A stretch of DNA of 64,000 nt from Cornus controversa. Lineage: Eukaryota; Streptophyta; Magnoliopsida; Cornales; Cornaceae. The stretch lies in NCBI GenBank assembly GCA_026545225.1, contig CM048845.1, forward strand, positions 94,428,533 through 94,492,532. The letters are read 5' to 3'. The notes beneath the pieces are model-generated. The model saw nothing but the letters and a program-made list of their open reading frames with translations. It was not told the DNA's origin and ran no database searches. How positions within the stretch are numbered: the first letter of the stretch is position 1; each line of letters opens with the position of its first letter. The position numbers and the translations under genes are program-made. Shown here in pieces: positions 11,601 to 26,598 of the stretch.

Positions 11601-14600
11601 TCTGTACTACTAGCTTTGAAATAAGAAAACATGCTATTTTTTCAATGATATATATATATATTTTTTTCACCAAGATCTATGTTCCAAATTCATTGTGGAG
11701 TGTTGGGTTAGTATCTATGTTTGTTCCACGTGACTAGTTGTCCATATGTATTGAAATATCTATTCTTTCCCATCTTAACCATTTGGGGATCCTGCAAACT
11801 TTACATTTCCATAATTGATAAGCTTAGTGAACTATTGTCGAGTCTAGTTGCCGGAGATCAAGTTCAAAAACATTTTAGCTCTTGGTTCTTTTAACCCGCT
11901 GAAATTGCAAGTTTCTTTTAAATGCGAAACATAACAGATTGAAGAAAAGTAAAAGAACCACAATACACCACAAAGCAGTTTACATGTTTTGCTCACTAGT
12001 GGCTACATTTATTGTGCAATTGGGTGAAACAATTATACTATGTAATGGAATAAAATGCAAAATATAAACATGGTGACTTACCTTTTCAGGTGCAAGAAAA
12101 CTTTTCCAACTCTAAAATTTCCACAATTGTCAATTTACTGGCAACTTTGTCTCATCCCAACTTCTGTTGGACTGCTTCAGCAATACTTTGGTGGTATCAC
12201 CTGTCAATTCGTAGGAGCTGGTAATTAAAACAAAGGGATGGAATAGAATGGAGAGAACCCACACTCTTCACACCCTTCCAAACTCTGGGTTCTCCTGTCT
12301 TGGTGACAATCTTAGGCTTTCCAAAGTGCATTCTCCAAAATTGTCGAATCTATTTCAGTTAACAGCAATGAAGACAAGAAACTTCTGTTGGACTGCTGCA
12401 GCAATACTTTGGTGGTATCACCTGTCAATTCATAGCAGCTGGTAATTAAAACAAAGGGTTGGAATGGCATGGAGAGAACCCACACTCTTCACACCCTTTC
12501 TAACTCTGGGTTCTCCTGTCTTGGTAACAATCTTTGGCTTTCCAAAGTGCATTCTCCAAAAATGTCGAATCTATTTCAGTAAACAGCAATGAAGACAAGG
12601 TGCTCATTAACACCTTCAGTAAACCACACTCTTAAAACCTACTTTAACTCTTGGTTCTCTTGTGTTGGCATCAATATTTGTCTTTCCAAAGTGCACCCTT
12701 ACAAATTGTCGAGTCTTTTCAAGTAAACAGCAACGACGACAAGATGCTAACTAAATTAGCTGGTAAGGTATGTGATGGTAGAATGACATGCTTGAATTAG
12801 TCTTAGAGACCATCTCTATCCTCATTTCCATTCCGTTTGGTTAGATACAGTTGTGATTTTTGCTATCATCAACCCTAGCAATAACGTTATTGTTTATCAT
12901 ATAAGGTTGGCTTTGACATTAGATGTATCGTTCAATCTAACGTTATATACTATAAGAAACTTCAAAGGCGATCCACTTTAGTACTTGGGAGGAATAATAT
13001 AAACCGTTTATAGTGCCATGATTCTATTCTGTTCTTCATAATTGATTTAGCTTTTCTTTGGTTTCAATTGGAAAACTGCATGTATTCTAGCATTCTAAAG
13101 TTACTGTATTGAATCTGCTGTCTTTTGTATGGCTTTTCCCACAAGTTTTCTCAGTTTCTTTCATGATGCAGGAGGATGTTCTATATGCTAGAGTTCGTAC
13201 AACTGGTGTCATAGAAATCCAATTCAGGTTAATACTGTTTCCATCTATAACATTCTTTTTATATGCATCATTGCTTGGAGCTTGTTGCATACTTGCTTAG
13301 TCCTTTCCTCAGAGTTTGTAGTTTAGCTACGGCTTTGGTGGCATCATAGTATTCTGATCAGTTATTTATCTTGTGAATTTTATGGGCTGGGAGATAATTA
13401 CAATACGAAGGCTTGGGCTTAGTTCTATGATTAACTGGCTGTATCTACCATGAATAAAGTGCCTATTTTTCAAAAATCAAAACATTGTCTCGTTTCGGAA
13501 GAAGTTATTAAGAGTTCCTCTATCTTTATATATTCCTAGAGAAAATTATATATTACGGCCATTTATTTAAATTACTTAGTAACGATGTAGTGTTGGACCT
13601 ACCATATTTTGTTACCATGGAATTATTGACTGACATTGAACATAACTTCACAAGCTATAAACTAATTAATTGGTGAACTATAGAAATCATTTTTTGCTAT
13701 TCAACTCTATCTAGGGCCTTACCCTCCAGTGGATTGCAAGCTAACATGTCATTCATGCCACAAGATGTCAACTCTTCCTCTTTTGTTTTCTTTTTGTTCT
13801 TAGCATCTTCACCTTGTATCAAGTCACTCCTTATTAGTACATTTATTGGTTTTTCTATTGTACTATACCATTTCGTCAGACTTCCCTTAATTAAGATGGG
13901 GGTTATATGAATCTATCACATGCTCTGCCTTAATAATTTTTGGGATTGTTATTACCCATAAGATCAGGGGAGAGAACAGTCTTGTCATGTGGTATGTCAC
14001 ACATGGTGATGCTGGAGGGGTACATTACATTTTGAACTAGAAAGAAAGAAGGGGATGAGAAGATAGAAGATGAGATGAGGTTAGAAGAATGAGGTGAGAA
14101 GACAGATGAAGGGGGTAAGAAGCCAGACAAAGGAGATAGGCTGGATAGACTGAGGGATAGAAGAAAGCAAGAACAAGGAGGGAGAAAGAGATACAGAAAG
14201 AGAGTTCGCAATCTTACAATAATAATTCAATAATCAAAACTGACTTGTTTAGTTACATTGAAGCCTTTATATAGGCAAAACATAAACAAAGCCTAAGAAA
14301 CCCTAAAAATAATAAAATATTAAAATATCCCTAAAATAGAACATTGCCAAAATAATAAAATTAACCCTAATTAATTTTAATCCTGGATGTCATTTATCTT
14401 TGCCCCTTTTCCAAGAGTAATGGTGAACCATGTGTGGCTCTTGGCATGCGAACCATAACTCGTTCTCCATCACATGGCCCTCTGTGTCGACACAAACAAG
14501 TGTGCTGACACATTCCAACACTGACTTTGATTTGTACATCTGTGTGTTGACATGTTTCAATGCAGACATTGACTCATATGGCTCTGTGGCTTAAAAGAAA

Positions 14601-17600
14601 TGATAAACTGAAAAGTGGAAAAGTAATTTTTTTTGGAAAACAGTCTCACTTCTGAGTTTAACAAAGAAAGAGAAGAAGAGTTGGAAGAGGAGAGGAAGAC
14701 AAGGAGCCTGTGCCAAAGGTGCTGCAACTATAGATATGACTGCTATCAACCTGAACTTCTTCTTCTGGTTTCTTTTCTCCAATATAGTCCTAAAACAAAG
14801 GTTATTTGAAGGATTTTGGAGGCTTGGAGCTCTAATTTGCACAAATCATTCCAACAGCTTATAAGGAGGCAAGAATTAACCTCCAGAAGCTTATTTTCTC
14901 CGTCTTTTCCTTTAGTTTCTACATTTCCAGAAATGCCCAGTTATTACATAATTTTGTATAATTCCTCATTCCTCTTATAATTTAAGATCTTGACATAATT
15001 TCTATTACTATTAAACTCTTATACCAATGTTGTGAATATGACCTTAACTAACTAAAATCTAACTAATATAAGAAATACAAGTAAAATGATAACATATATG
15101 CAAATATGTTCACTATAAGCAAAGTAAAAGAAGGGTGTGTGTATGTAAATCCATTTTCTCGTGTCTTAATTTGAGGAGTTGAATTGCCAGCCACTCAATC
15201 TCCATGTTTAGAAGTACAAGTCTTGTCTCACTCTATTTATATATAATATCTGGCCAGATATTATATATAAATAGATTGAGATGGTTTGAACACATATATC
15301 GGAGACTTAGAGACACGTCGGTGAAGCAAGGTGGACTAGTTGTAATAGAAGGTAAGAGACGGAGAGGGTGACCAAAAATGAAAATATGTTCACTATAAGC
15401 AACGTAAAGTAGGATGTGTGTGTAAATCCATTTTCTTATGTCTTAATTTGAGGAGTTCAATTGCCAGCCACTCCATCTCCATGTTTAGAAGTACAAGTCT
15501 TGTCTCACTCTATTTATATATAATATCTAGCTAGATATTATATATAAATAGATTGAGATGGTTTGGACACATATATCGGAGACCTAGAGACGCGCCGGTG
15601 AAGCGAGGTGGACTAGTTGTAATAGAAGGTAAGAGACGGAGAGGGTGACCAAAAATACCATGGGATGAGGTTATCAAACATGACTTTAAAAGTTAAACAT
15701 TGTAGGGGAAATGACATGTAATAGAAAAGATTGGAGAGAGAGAATTCATGTGGCCGACCCTGTGCATAAGTGATTAAGGCAAGGATGATGATGATGATGA
15801 TGATGATGGTGATGATGATCGCCAGATATAAACTGTTCCTAGGTGGATTCTGAAATTGAGTAACTCATATTAACATCTTTCCTCAATTACTTGGTGTTAG
15901 CTATATGACCTTGACTATTGAGCTTTATTATCATATCTTATGATAAATTACCTGTTCTCTCCACCTTTTACCTATGTTTACTTTTATCCTTGTTATTGTC
16001 CTTGGTTCCTTGGCTTGAATCACTGGCACCTCATCTTCTTCCTTGATCTCTAGCTTTCCAAACTTCCTTTCATTGGGGCCTACCTCTAGCTTCTCATGAA
16101 TGCATTCATTTGTTGTTTTATTCTTACTTGTCTTGCCAATGAGTTAGCTTGACATCCTCATTTGAGCTACATGCATTAATATAAATTAATTGGGATACAT
16201 TCTTGTCAAGTTGTTTGAAATATATTGTTAGGATGCTGCATACTATGCTATTATTAGTTACTTGTACCTTTAATCAAGTCATTTGGATTATGTTCTCCTG
16301 ATAATTCTATCAACAACTTAGTAGTTACTATAATTGCAGCCCAGTTGGAGAGAACAAAAAAAGTGGCGAAGTATATCGACTATTTGATGTTGGAGGCCAG
16401 AGAAATGAGAGAAGAAAGTGGATTCATCTATTTGAAGGTGTTACAGCTGTGATATTTTGTGCTGCTATTAGCGAGTAAGGTTTCTTGCTTTTTTCCGTTG
16501 TAGCATTATTTGCATCTGGTGCTTGTGAATCTGAAACTGATTATTACATCCATAGGCAGGGATATTATCAAATCTTACTTTATAAACTACAAATATGCTG
16601 TTGCCAGATAGAGTTTAGTAGCTGGATCTTCGGTTTTGCATTGAACGAGGTTTGCAATAGCCTTAATTTGTTCTAAATCAAAGGACCTCAGTCACTGATT
16701 CTAACAAGGCTTTTCAAGTTCTGCTTATTTTTGTGAACTTATTGTGATATCCTATTACTGATGGATGTTTCAAGTTTCTTTAAAAGGAAATTTGTTACGC
16801 TGCTACATTATTTTGCTAGGTAACTGCCATTATGTTAATAATTCTATCCTTCGAGGTCATTATTTTTCACCCTTTTGTTTGTAAGAGTGGAAAAAACAAA
16901 GGGTTACAGCAAATCTTGTCGAAGACTGACGGGGCACAAGTTGCAACCCCTATGTGTTGGTGACCTAGATGATAGTGATGAAACTTTTAACGGTTATCGT
17001 AATTGTTTTCAGGTACGATCAAACACTATTTGAGGATGAAAACAAGAACCGAATGATGGAGACCAAGGAACTCTTCGAGTGGGTCCTACAACAACCATGT
17101 TTCGAGGTTTTTCTTTTTCTTTCCTTTTCTTTTTTTCTTCCTTCTTCTACTTCTTCTTTTGTCATTATTATTATTTTTTTAAACAGCATCTACAACATTA
17201 TGTTCTCTTATTGTGGAGATTCCTTTTGCAGCTCATGTCATTTCTTTTGTAATATTGTACTTCTGCACAGAACTACTATTTTCTTAATAGTTGAGACTGC
17301 CTTTACAACTTATGCATATTTGTTTTCGCAGAAGACATCATTCATGCTGTTTCTGAACAAATTTGATATATTTGAGAAGAAGGTTCTCAAAGTAAGAGCC
17401 AATAAACACATTTATACATAGCTGGATAATTATTGCAGTCTCGAAATTTGATTTTCTGTTGGTGTAGGTGCCTCTGAATGTATGTGATTGGTTCAAAGAC
17501 TATCAACCTGGTTCAACGGGTAAACAAGAGGTTGAACATGCATATGAGTAAGTATTTGTATATTTCTGCAGCTGTCTTTGGAAAAAAGGAAATATTACCA

Positions 17601-18235
17601 AAAAGCTAACTTCTGTGGCGGTTTTGGCCCCCGAAATAGCTGAATTACTCATGAGCCCCCCCTTCTGAGAAGAAGGGGAAAGGGGTATTTGATAAATGCC
17701 AAAAAAATTATATATCCAACTCCCTTGCTGAAAGAGATTTAGAGTACACTTCTATTCAGAATTTTTTCCCCCATTTGAAAGTGATAACAATATAATGTAA
17801 AATTGTTAGTGGTAGTAAATATTCCTTGCTGGATATAGGAGTTATTGGATAAAAGGATAGAAGTTTGGATATGTTGAGAACTCAGCTCCCAAAATGTTTG
17901 GTGTTTTCTTTTGATGGCCAAAACTCTCCTTTGACCCACCTTGGCAATTTTTTCCTTCTCTAAATTTTATCTGGATTAGAGAGTTGCTAGTCTTTTCAAT
18001 ATATTCTTTATATTGGTCCATTGTCTCAAATGTCCATTCCATTAACTTCACATTCAGGTTCGTCAAGAAGAAATTTGAGGAGTTGTATTTTCAAAGCACT
18101 GCCCCTGATCGTGTGGATCGGGTCTTTAAGATTTATAGAACCACTGCCCTTGATCAGAAGCTTGTGAAGAAGACTTTCAAATTGGTAGACGAGACTTTGA
18201 GAAGGAGAAACCTTTTTGAAGCAGGCTTATTATGA
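8636..18235 (+). CDS. GPA1: Heterotrimeric G-protein alpha subunit, 13 coding exons
   Basis: GTP-binding switch of the plant heterotrimeric G protein; acts at the inner face of the plasma membrane with Gbeta-gamma and 7TM-RGS. Exons: 8636-8698, 8875-8947, 10307-10344, 10445-10534, 10694-10771, 11056-11163, 11286-11387, 13172-13227, 16340-16474, 17013-17106, 17332-17391, 17468-17547, 18058-18235. They join to 1155 bases, 384 residues, one more than I recall for Arabidopsis GPA1. Visible motifs: N-terminal MGLLCS (Gly2 for myristoylation, Cys5 for palmitoylation), P-loop GAGESGKST (46-54), switch I RVRTTG with catalytic Arg191, DVGGQ with Gln223 (219-223), NKFD (288-291), TALD (355-358) and C-terminal EAGLL, which lacks the pertussis-toxin cysteine. 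All introns are GT-AG except the third, which begins GC. The start at 8636 has a good context (A at -3, G at +4); an in-frame ATG at 8612 is in a poor context. Intron 8 (3.1 kb) and intron 7 (1.8 kb) hold repeats. Confidence 0.97.
10345..10346 (+). other. GPA1: Non-canonical GC donor after the P-loop microexon
   Basis: The 38-base exon 10307-10344 ends AAGCAG and is followed by GCAAGT. Apart from C at +2 this is the full plant donor consensus, as is usual for GC-AG introns. The frame and the protein match require the junction to be here. Confidence 0.88.
12159..12745 (+). repeat. Tandem duplication, 221-bp unit, in GPA1 intron 7
   Basis: Copy 1 (about 12159-12379) and copy 2 (12380-12600) are nearly identical over AACTTCTGTTGGACTGC, CAATACTTTGGTGGTATCAC and CTCTGGGTTCTCCTGTCTTG. 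A third, shorter and more diverged copy follows to about 12745 (CTTTCCAAAGTGCA, AAACAGCAACGACGACAAG). Frames through it are not conserved between copies, so I treat it as non-coding. Confidence 0.8.
13937..14525 (-). mobile_element. Probable solo LTR in GPA1 intron 8
   Basis: Read on the minus strand, the segment begins TGTTGGAATGTGTCAGCACA, has a TATA-like CCTATATAAAGG near 14265-14275, a poly-A-signal-like AT-rich part, a CT-rich stretch (GA-rich on plus, 14037-14205) and ends near GGGTAATAACA. This is LTR architecture. No internal domain, primer-binding site or target duplication was identified, so it may be a truncated LTR. Confidence 0.4.
15102..15653 (+). repeat. Tandem duplication with two 44-bp perfect palindromes
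   Basis: Unit 1 (15102-15380) and unit 2 (15382-15653) are about 95% alike by eye. Each contains a perfect palindrome of 44 bases (15232-15275 and 15509-15552) that is AT-rich with centre CTGGCCAG in unit 1 and CTAGCTAG in unit 2. The right half of each unit matches the 3' coding end of RTE-type LINEs (AGATTGAGATGGTTTG...CGGAGACTTAGAGAC), while the left half looks unrelated. Confidence 0.88.
15540..15825 (+). mobile_element. RTE-type LINE 3' end with (GAT)n tail
   Basis: Plus-strand remnant with AGATGGTTTGGACACATATA (Arg-Trp-Phe-Gly-His), then GTAAGAGACGGAGAGGG, then TGGCCGACCCTGTGCATAAG, then ATGATGATGATG repeats at about 15785-15820. The ending with GGCCGACC and GAT repeats defines a second RTE-like family in the window (also 19218-20290, 39314-43208, 58766-58940). 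Confidence 0.7.
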
Positions 18236-19217
18236 AAGCGGATCAATATCCTAGGAAAAAAAAATGTGATATATCAAAATTTTGACATTGAGGTCAGAAC
18301 AATCCTTCATAGACAACTGGCATATCATATTCCACAGGTTTAAATAGTTTTGGATTCCCATTCGTTACAGGTGTTTGTAAAAGAGAGTATTTTTTTAACC
18401 CCTGTTTTTCTTCTTGGCTGGTGTAAGCTGGAAGAAGTCCCCCCAAGAAAGAATTTATTTTATCGTCTTTTGTGGGCTTTTAGACCGGAATTTGGATCAA
18501 ACACACGATACTGACTTTGTATTCTTTTACTGTGCATCATCAATGATCATTCCTTTTAAGCTTTTGTGGAAGAGTTGTATATGGGGCACAGTGTAGGCTT
18601 CTTATACGATCTCTCTGTTTGGGCTATATGAGTAAGAGGCAACCCCTGCAACTTTGCAGGTATCTCAAACTGTGGTATTGTCACTCCCCTTACCCCAAGG
18701 GATATTGCCCTTATATTATATGGGCCTCAGGCTGAGTGAAGTTCAGTTATCAATATTGCCTGCTTTTAACTTGAAGTGTATTTTAATATCTTTCATTTTC
18801 TGTTTTGGTAATGAGGATTGTCTTCACATCCTGCAGTAGATTACTAATCTCCATGGAGGCTCCTCCAGTTCAATATCCGGTTCGTTCAACGAATTAATAA
18901 TTCTATTGAATAATTCAAAATAGCAGAAATTATAAATGATAGTTTATCAATTTTGTATTATACCTGTCTTTTGAACCATTGATGATTTACTTGTACGCAA
19001 AAATATAATTTAAGGATACAAATAAATAAAATATATTGAATAAATCATTACAAGTCTATAAAAATCTATCAAAATCTCTAATAGAAGTTTATATAAATTT
19101 ATGAAAGTCTGTAATAAAAGTCTATAGAAATTTATGAATTCTACTTAAATTCCTATAAATTTATGAAAGTCTGTCACTTAAAAAATATTTTTTAAAATTT
19201 TAATTGAATAAGCCCTC
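18236..19217. other. GPA1 3' flank and AT-rich repeats
   Basis: The first few hundred bases probably hold the GPA1 3' untranslated region; no single poly-A signal stands out. From about 19040 to 19180 short words such as AAGTCTATA and AAATTTATGAAAGTCTGT repeat imperfectly, suggesting an old MITE or local duplication. Confidence 0.45.
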
Positions 19218-20290
19218 CTTAGAAAAAGCATATGACAGGTCCCAAGAGATATATTAGGTGGATCTTACAAAGAAAACAAGTTCCTTTACAAATTATAAAA
19301 TAATATCAAAGATATGTATATGAATACGAAAACTAAAATTCATACCACATGTGGTGACACTAATGAGTTCTCCATAAACGTAGGATTGCACAAAGAATTG
19401 GTGCTAAGCTCATATCTTTTTGTAATAATTTTAGATGAAATAACAAAAAATTTCCAAAACTAGATTACATGGTGTATGATGTTCGCTGATGATATCATGC
19501 TCTTGGATACCTTTAAAGAAAACTTAACAGTAAAACTAGAAATGTAGTGAAATGCGTTAGAATCGAAATGATTGGAAATTAGTCGAACTAAAATCGAGTG
19601 TATAGAGTGTAAATTTAACAAAGGCTCGGACATTGAAAATATAATGATAGAACTTCAAGACCATAAGATTAATCAAAACAACCAATTTCGGTACCTAGAA
19701 TCGATAATACAAAACGATGGAGAAATAGATAATGACGTCACTAGTAGAATAGGTGTGGGTTGGACAAAATGGAAACAAACTAGTGGGATATTGTGTGATA
19801 GAAAGATAACACATAAGCTAAAAAATAAATTTTATAAGACCGTTTTTAGACCAATTATGATGTATGGGGTGGAGTGTTAGGCCCTAAAAAAAGGACAAGA
19901 GCAATGCTATCATGTAACGGACATGAGAATGCAAAGGTAGATGATTGGAGTGATTAGAAGAGATAAGGTTCCTAATGAGAGTGAGAGAAAAATTAGGTGT
20001 AGCACTCATTTGTGAAAAAATTAGAGAGTAGATTGAGATGGTTTGGATACATATATCAGAGGTTTAGTGATACGCCAATAAAGCGAGGATGATTAGTTGT
20101 AATAAAAGGTAAGAGATGGAGAGGGCGACAAAAATAACATGGGATGAGATTATTAGAAATGACTCAAAAAGTTAAACTTTGAAAAAAATGATATAATAAG
20201 AAATATTAGAGAAAGAGAATTTATGTTACTATCCTATTCATATGTGATTATGACAAAGATGATGACGACATTGATGATGAAGATGAATTT
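19218..20290 (+). mobile_element. Degenerate RTE-type LINE, reverse transcriptase half
   Basis: Plus-strand broken frames show, in order, an AYDR-like motif near 19235, NVGLHKE near 19385, the catalytic box MMFADDIML (about 19475-19503), and a frame at 19572-19880 with RYLESIIQNDGEIDNDV and MMYGVEC, then RMQR and RWFG-like C-terminal pieces. It ends with GATGAT-type repeats at about 20255-20285. Frames are interrupted by many stops. 5' truncated; the endonuclease domain is absent. Confidence 0.8.
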
Positions 20291-21780
20291 TCATATATAT
20301 AAAAAGGGACACCATGATTATGACATATTTGAACAAATTTTTATACTTTCGATTTCTATACGTAAGGGCAGAGTTTGAATGAAGTTTTCATCTTTTTAAA
20401 TTTGTTTTGAGTATTGACTACTGAGAGCTATATATACGAGTATTTAAATTTATTGAGATTTTTTTTCTTTTTGTAAAAAAGAGTAAATTTAAAAATATTC
20501 AAGGGCATAATGATTCACTTTTTAATGGAGGTAAAATTACTTTATTGCTCATTTTTAAAATAAATATGTTATTGGATAGAAAATACACTAAAATGAGCAA
20601 TAAAAGTCATTTTACTTTCTTGACATTGAATAGAAAAGAGAAAAAGAAAATTCACCAACTCAGCTTAGACAAATGATATGAACAAAACGATGGATTTGCC
20701 CTTTATTTCTTTCAGTACTATTTTGCATTGCCTTGAAATTTCAATGAAAAATTGTAATTTTTGTTTTTGGAAGACACATTTAGGGAGATAATTAAGAAAA
20801 AAAGAAAAAGAAAAAAGAAATCTCGTCAAATAAGGCGCAAAAAAGTGATAACAAATGTGTTAGCATTTTGTTGGACTAGATCAGCTGGAAGAACAAACTT
20901 CATCATGCTCGGACAGACCCAAGCATTGTCCTAAAATAGAGTTATAAAGTCTATAGTTACCATTCTAAAGTGTCTCATTCTCACTCTCACTGTTAGAAAC
21001 AAAGTAAATACTAGTTACTTACCCTGTAAAAGATAAAAAATAATAATGAACAATACTTTTTCTCTAGGTTTTTCAAAATGTAATAATACTAAATATTGAT
21101 TTGATTAAACCATTGGACAAATTTTTTTTAAAATACTAAAGTGTGTCATTCTCACCATTAGGAATAATTGAAAAACTTACCTTTGTTTGAAAAATCTTAT
21201 TAAAATACATTTATAATGTATTTGGAAGTACTAAATTGGTGTCTTGAAATTAAAATTGAAGAAAATTTAGATCAAGTTCCGAGTTGCTCGTTCGGTGCTT
21301 CCAAATCTAACTTTATAAATTTATTTTTATTCTATTGATTATTGAGATATGTTTAAGAAGAGAGAAAGAAAGAAAGAATAGTGATAAGAAAAATAAAAAT
21401 TGAATCACCGAAGAAGACACAATATCCTGTGGAGCCATTATTGTCTGTAATGACCCCACAGATTATTATGTAATTTTTGATGGTTTGTTTTCGCCCGACA
21501 AACATTTTTCAAGAGTAAAGTATGATGTAGCATTAGAATCAAAAACTCTGGTGGGCATTAATTCACAGTGAGATTGATTGGTTTAGCACCAGTTTTGCGC
21601 AGAGATACAGGGGCTGAGGCAAGAGTTGGTTCTCAGAAAAAAAATCTCACAATAACAAACCTAGTGAATAAATAAATACCCTACATTTAAGTATAGAAAA
21701 TAGTAAAAATATCATGTAACTAAATATGCATCCAACCCTACGTTTTTGTCTATTGTATAACCAACCAAATATATGTGTGT
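20291..21780. other. AT-rich intergenic DNA upstream of the glucanase gene
   Basis: No gene recognised. Two related segments (about 20965-20995 and 21135-21165) share CTAAAGTGT(C/G)TCATTCTCAC. GAAA-rich and AAAG-rich tracts lie at 20795-20820 and 21360-21375. Confidence 0.5.
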
Positions 21781-21787
21781 GTGTGTA

Positions 21788-21797
21788 TATATATAAA
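21788..21797 (+). promoter_or_regulatory. Candidate TATA box of the GH9 gene
   Basis: TATATATAAA follows a GT repeat and lies about 240 bases before the ATG. A leader of about 200 bases rich in CAAACAAA and ATCATC follows. Prediction only. Confidence 0.35.
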
Positions 21798-22010
21798 GCT
21801 AATACTTAGGCGCAGCAATCAATTTCCACCCTCCAACTGCCAATAACTAACTTTCTGCTTCACAAAACCATTAAACCAATTAACCAGAGCCACTGAGAAG
21901 CCACTTCTAATTATTTTCATTTACCTGAAACAAATTGAACTTTAAACATGAGAAATTAAACACAACAACAAACAAACAAAATCATCATCATCATATTAAC
22001 TGCTTTATGA

Positions 22011-24970
<2,960 letters not shown>

Positions 24971-26598
24971 TTCAGTAGGAATGACTTGGCCTGCATGTAT
25001 GTAGAGTACGTACTACATAGCTGAATTGCCTCTCTCATTCATGCAGCTACCTAGCTTTTTAATCACCTTAATTAGAGAGAATAGATTTTTCTCTAGTTTT
25101 CAGTTAGTTGATGTTATCATCCTGGAAGCAGAGAAAGGATACATGCATATGTTCTTAACAATCCCTAATGTTTTCATCTTCTTGTATTTACTGTCATCAC
25201 TAATAAATGTCATATTTTTACTTTTTACGAGACAAATGGAGTCAAAGAAAACCAAGATTTGTAATAACTGTATGGTTGCACCATAGGGAAAGATGTATGG
25301 CAGGCAACTAACCTGGTGAGGAAGATATATATACACACACACACAAAAATGATCTCTTGCTCATTAGTGAATAAGAAATTCTTACACAATATGTATAATA
25401 ACCATTGAATATGATTGCAATGATTTCTATATATATATATTTTCTTTCTTAACAAGCATGTAAAGTTCAAAATATTTTTCTTACAATTCAACTTTCATAT
25501 TATATTCATGGACATCAAAGGAGAAATTAAGAAAGGGTTAACTCACTTACTGAGAGGCTGTTTCTTTAATTCAAACCTATAGTCATAATATAATAAACGA
25601 CAATACCCAATCACACCAAAGGAGAAGTTAAATTCTTTAAATCATTAAGATGAGCTTCGAGAAAAACTTTAGTCTAACTGTGAAACCAAGTCATCAACCA
25701 ATTACATCTTGTCACATAAATAAAATTGAAATAAATATTTTGTCAAATAAATAAAAAAGCATTTTCTTCAGTGAGTCCATCACTATATGTCAATATTTAC
25801 TCAGTTGATGATACCATATCATTGATATTTCCGAAGCATTACAAAGGCCATGAAGTATTAAATGCAAAGGGTCAATTCAACAGACCAAGGCCACACTCTC
25901 TCTTAACTTGATTGCCTACCACTCAATATTACATACACAAACAAACATCTCAAGCCCTAATGTCACATGACATTCGAATAACATATCCATATAAATATTA
26001 AATAAAATTTTCTTGATTCTCTTGATAATGGTACACAAAAAGTATTGTGTTGAGACTCAAGAACAAGATTTTCTTGATGCTCTTTAAGTTTGTACATGCA
26101 AGTGACTCCAAGTCTAAGCCAAAAATGAAAGAGAGCATAAAACAGAAGCAGGAATACAACATGAATGTGTTTCCACTAGAATGGATGATGTACACAGCTT
26201 AAAAGGCAGAACTTCATAAAACCAAGGAAGCCTTTTAAGCATATCGTTAGTTAATACTATACAATCATGACACTACATCCTAAACCTAAACAATTTAGAA
26301 GGCATCCTAATCAATCCCCAATATCACTTGTCGAGTAAAGAGTAGTTCCACTTCCAGTCCAGCAATTTGCTAAGTGCATCTCCTACTTTCTGACAATCAA
26401 ATCTTCAAAATATCTTGTTGAATGTCAAGACACTTGTTCTTTGACGATTAAATCCTCCAAATATTGTGTAGAATGTTGCGACACTTGTTTTCTTACGTGG
26501 AAAAAAGCCGGTCTACCTGAGCCACAGGCATGTAACTTTAAAATTAAACCAAACTTCCAACCAGCAACTGTTCTTCAGAACTTGTATGGGGGTTACAG
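24971..26598. other. Intergenic region between convergent GH9 and myosin genes
   Basis: This is the shared 3' flank of the glucanase (plus) and myosin (minus). It includes their untranslated tails and AT-rich DNA with a CA/TA tract near 25326-25345. Small frames here have no recognisable domain. No transposon boundary was found. Confidence 0.55.

Noticed and set aside
13930-14211. Ser/Leu-rich 93-codon frame
   Set aside because: It is the complement of a GA-rich tract inside a probable LTR and has no protein-like composition.
19572-19880. 102-codon plus-strand frame as an independent gene
   Set aside because: It is the reverse transcriptase C-terminal part of a decayed RTE-type LINE, with the FADD box just upstream.
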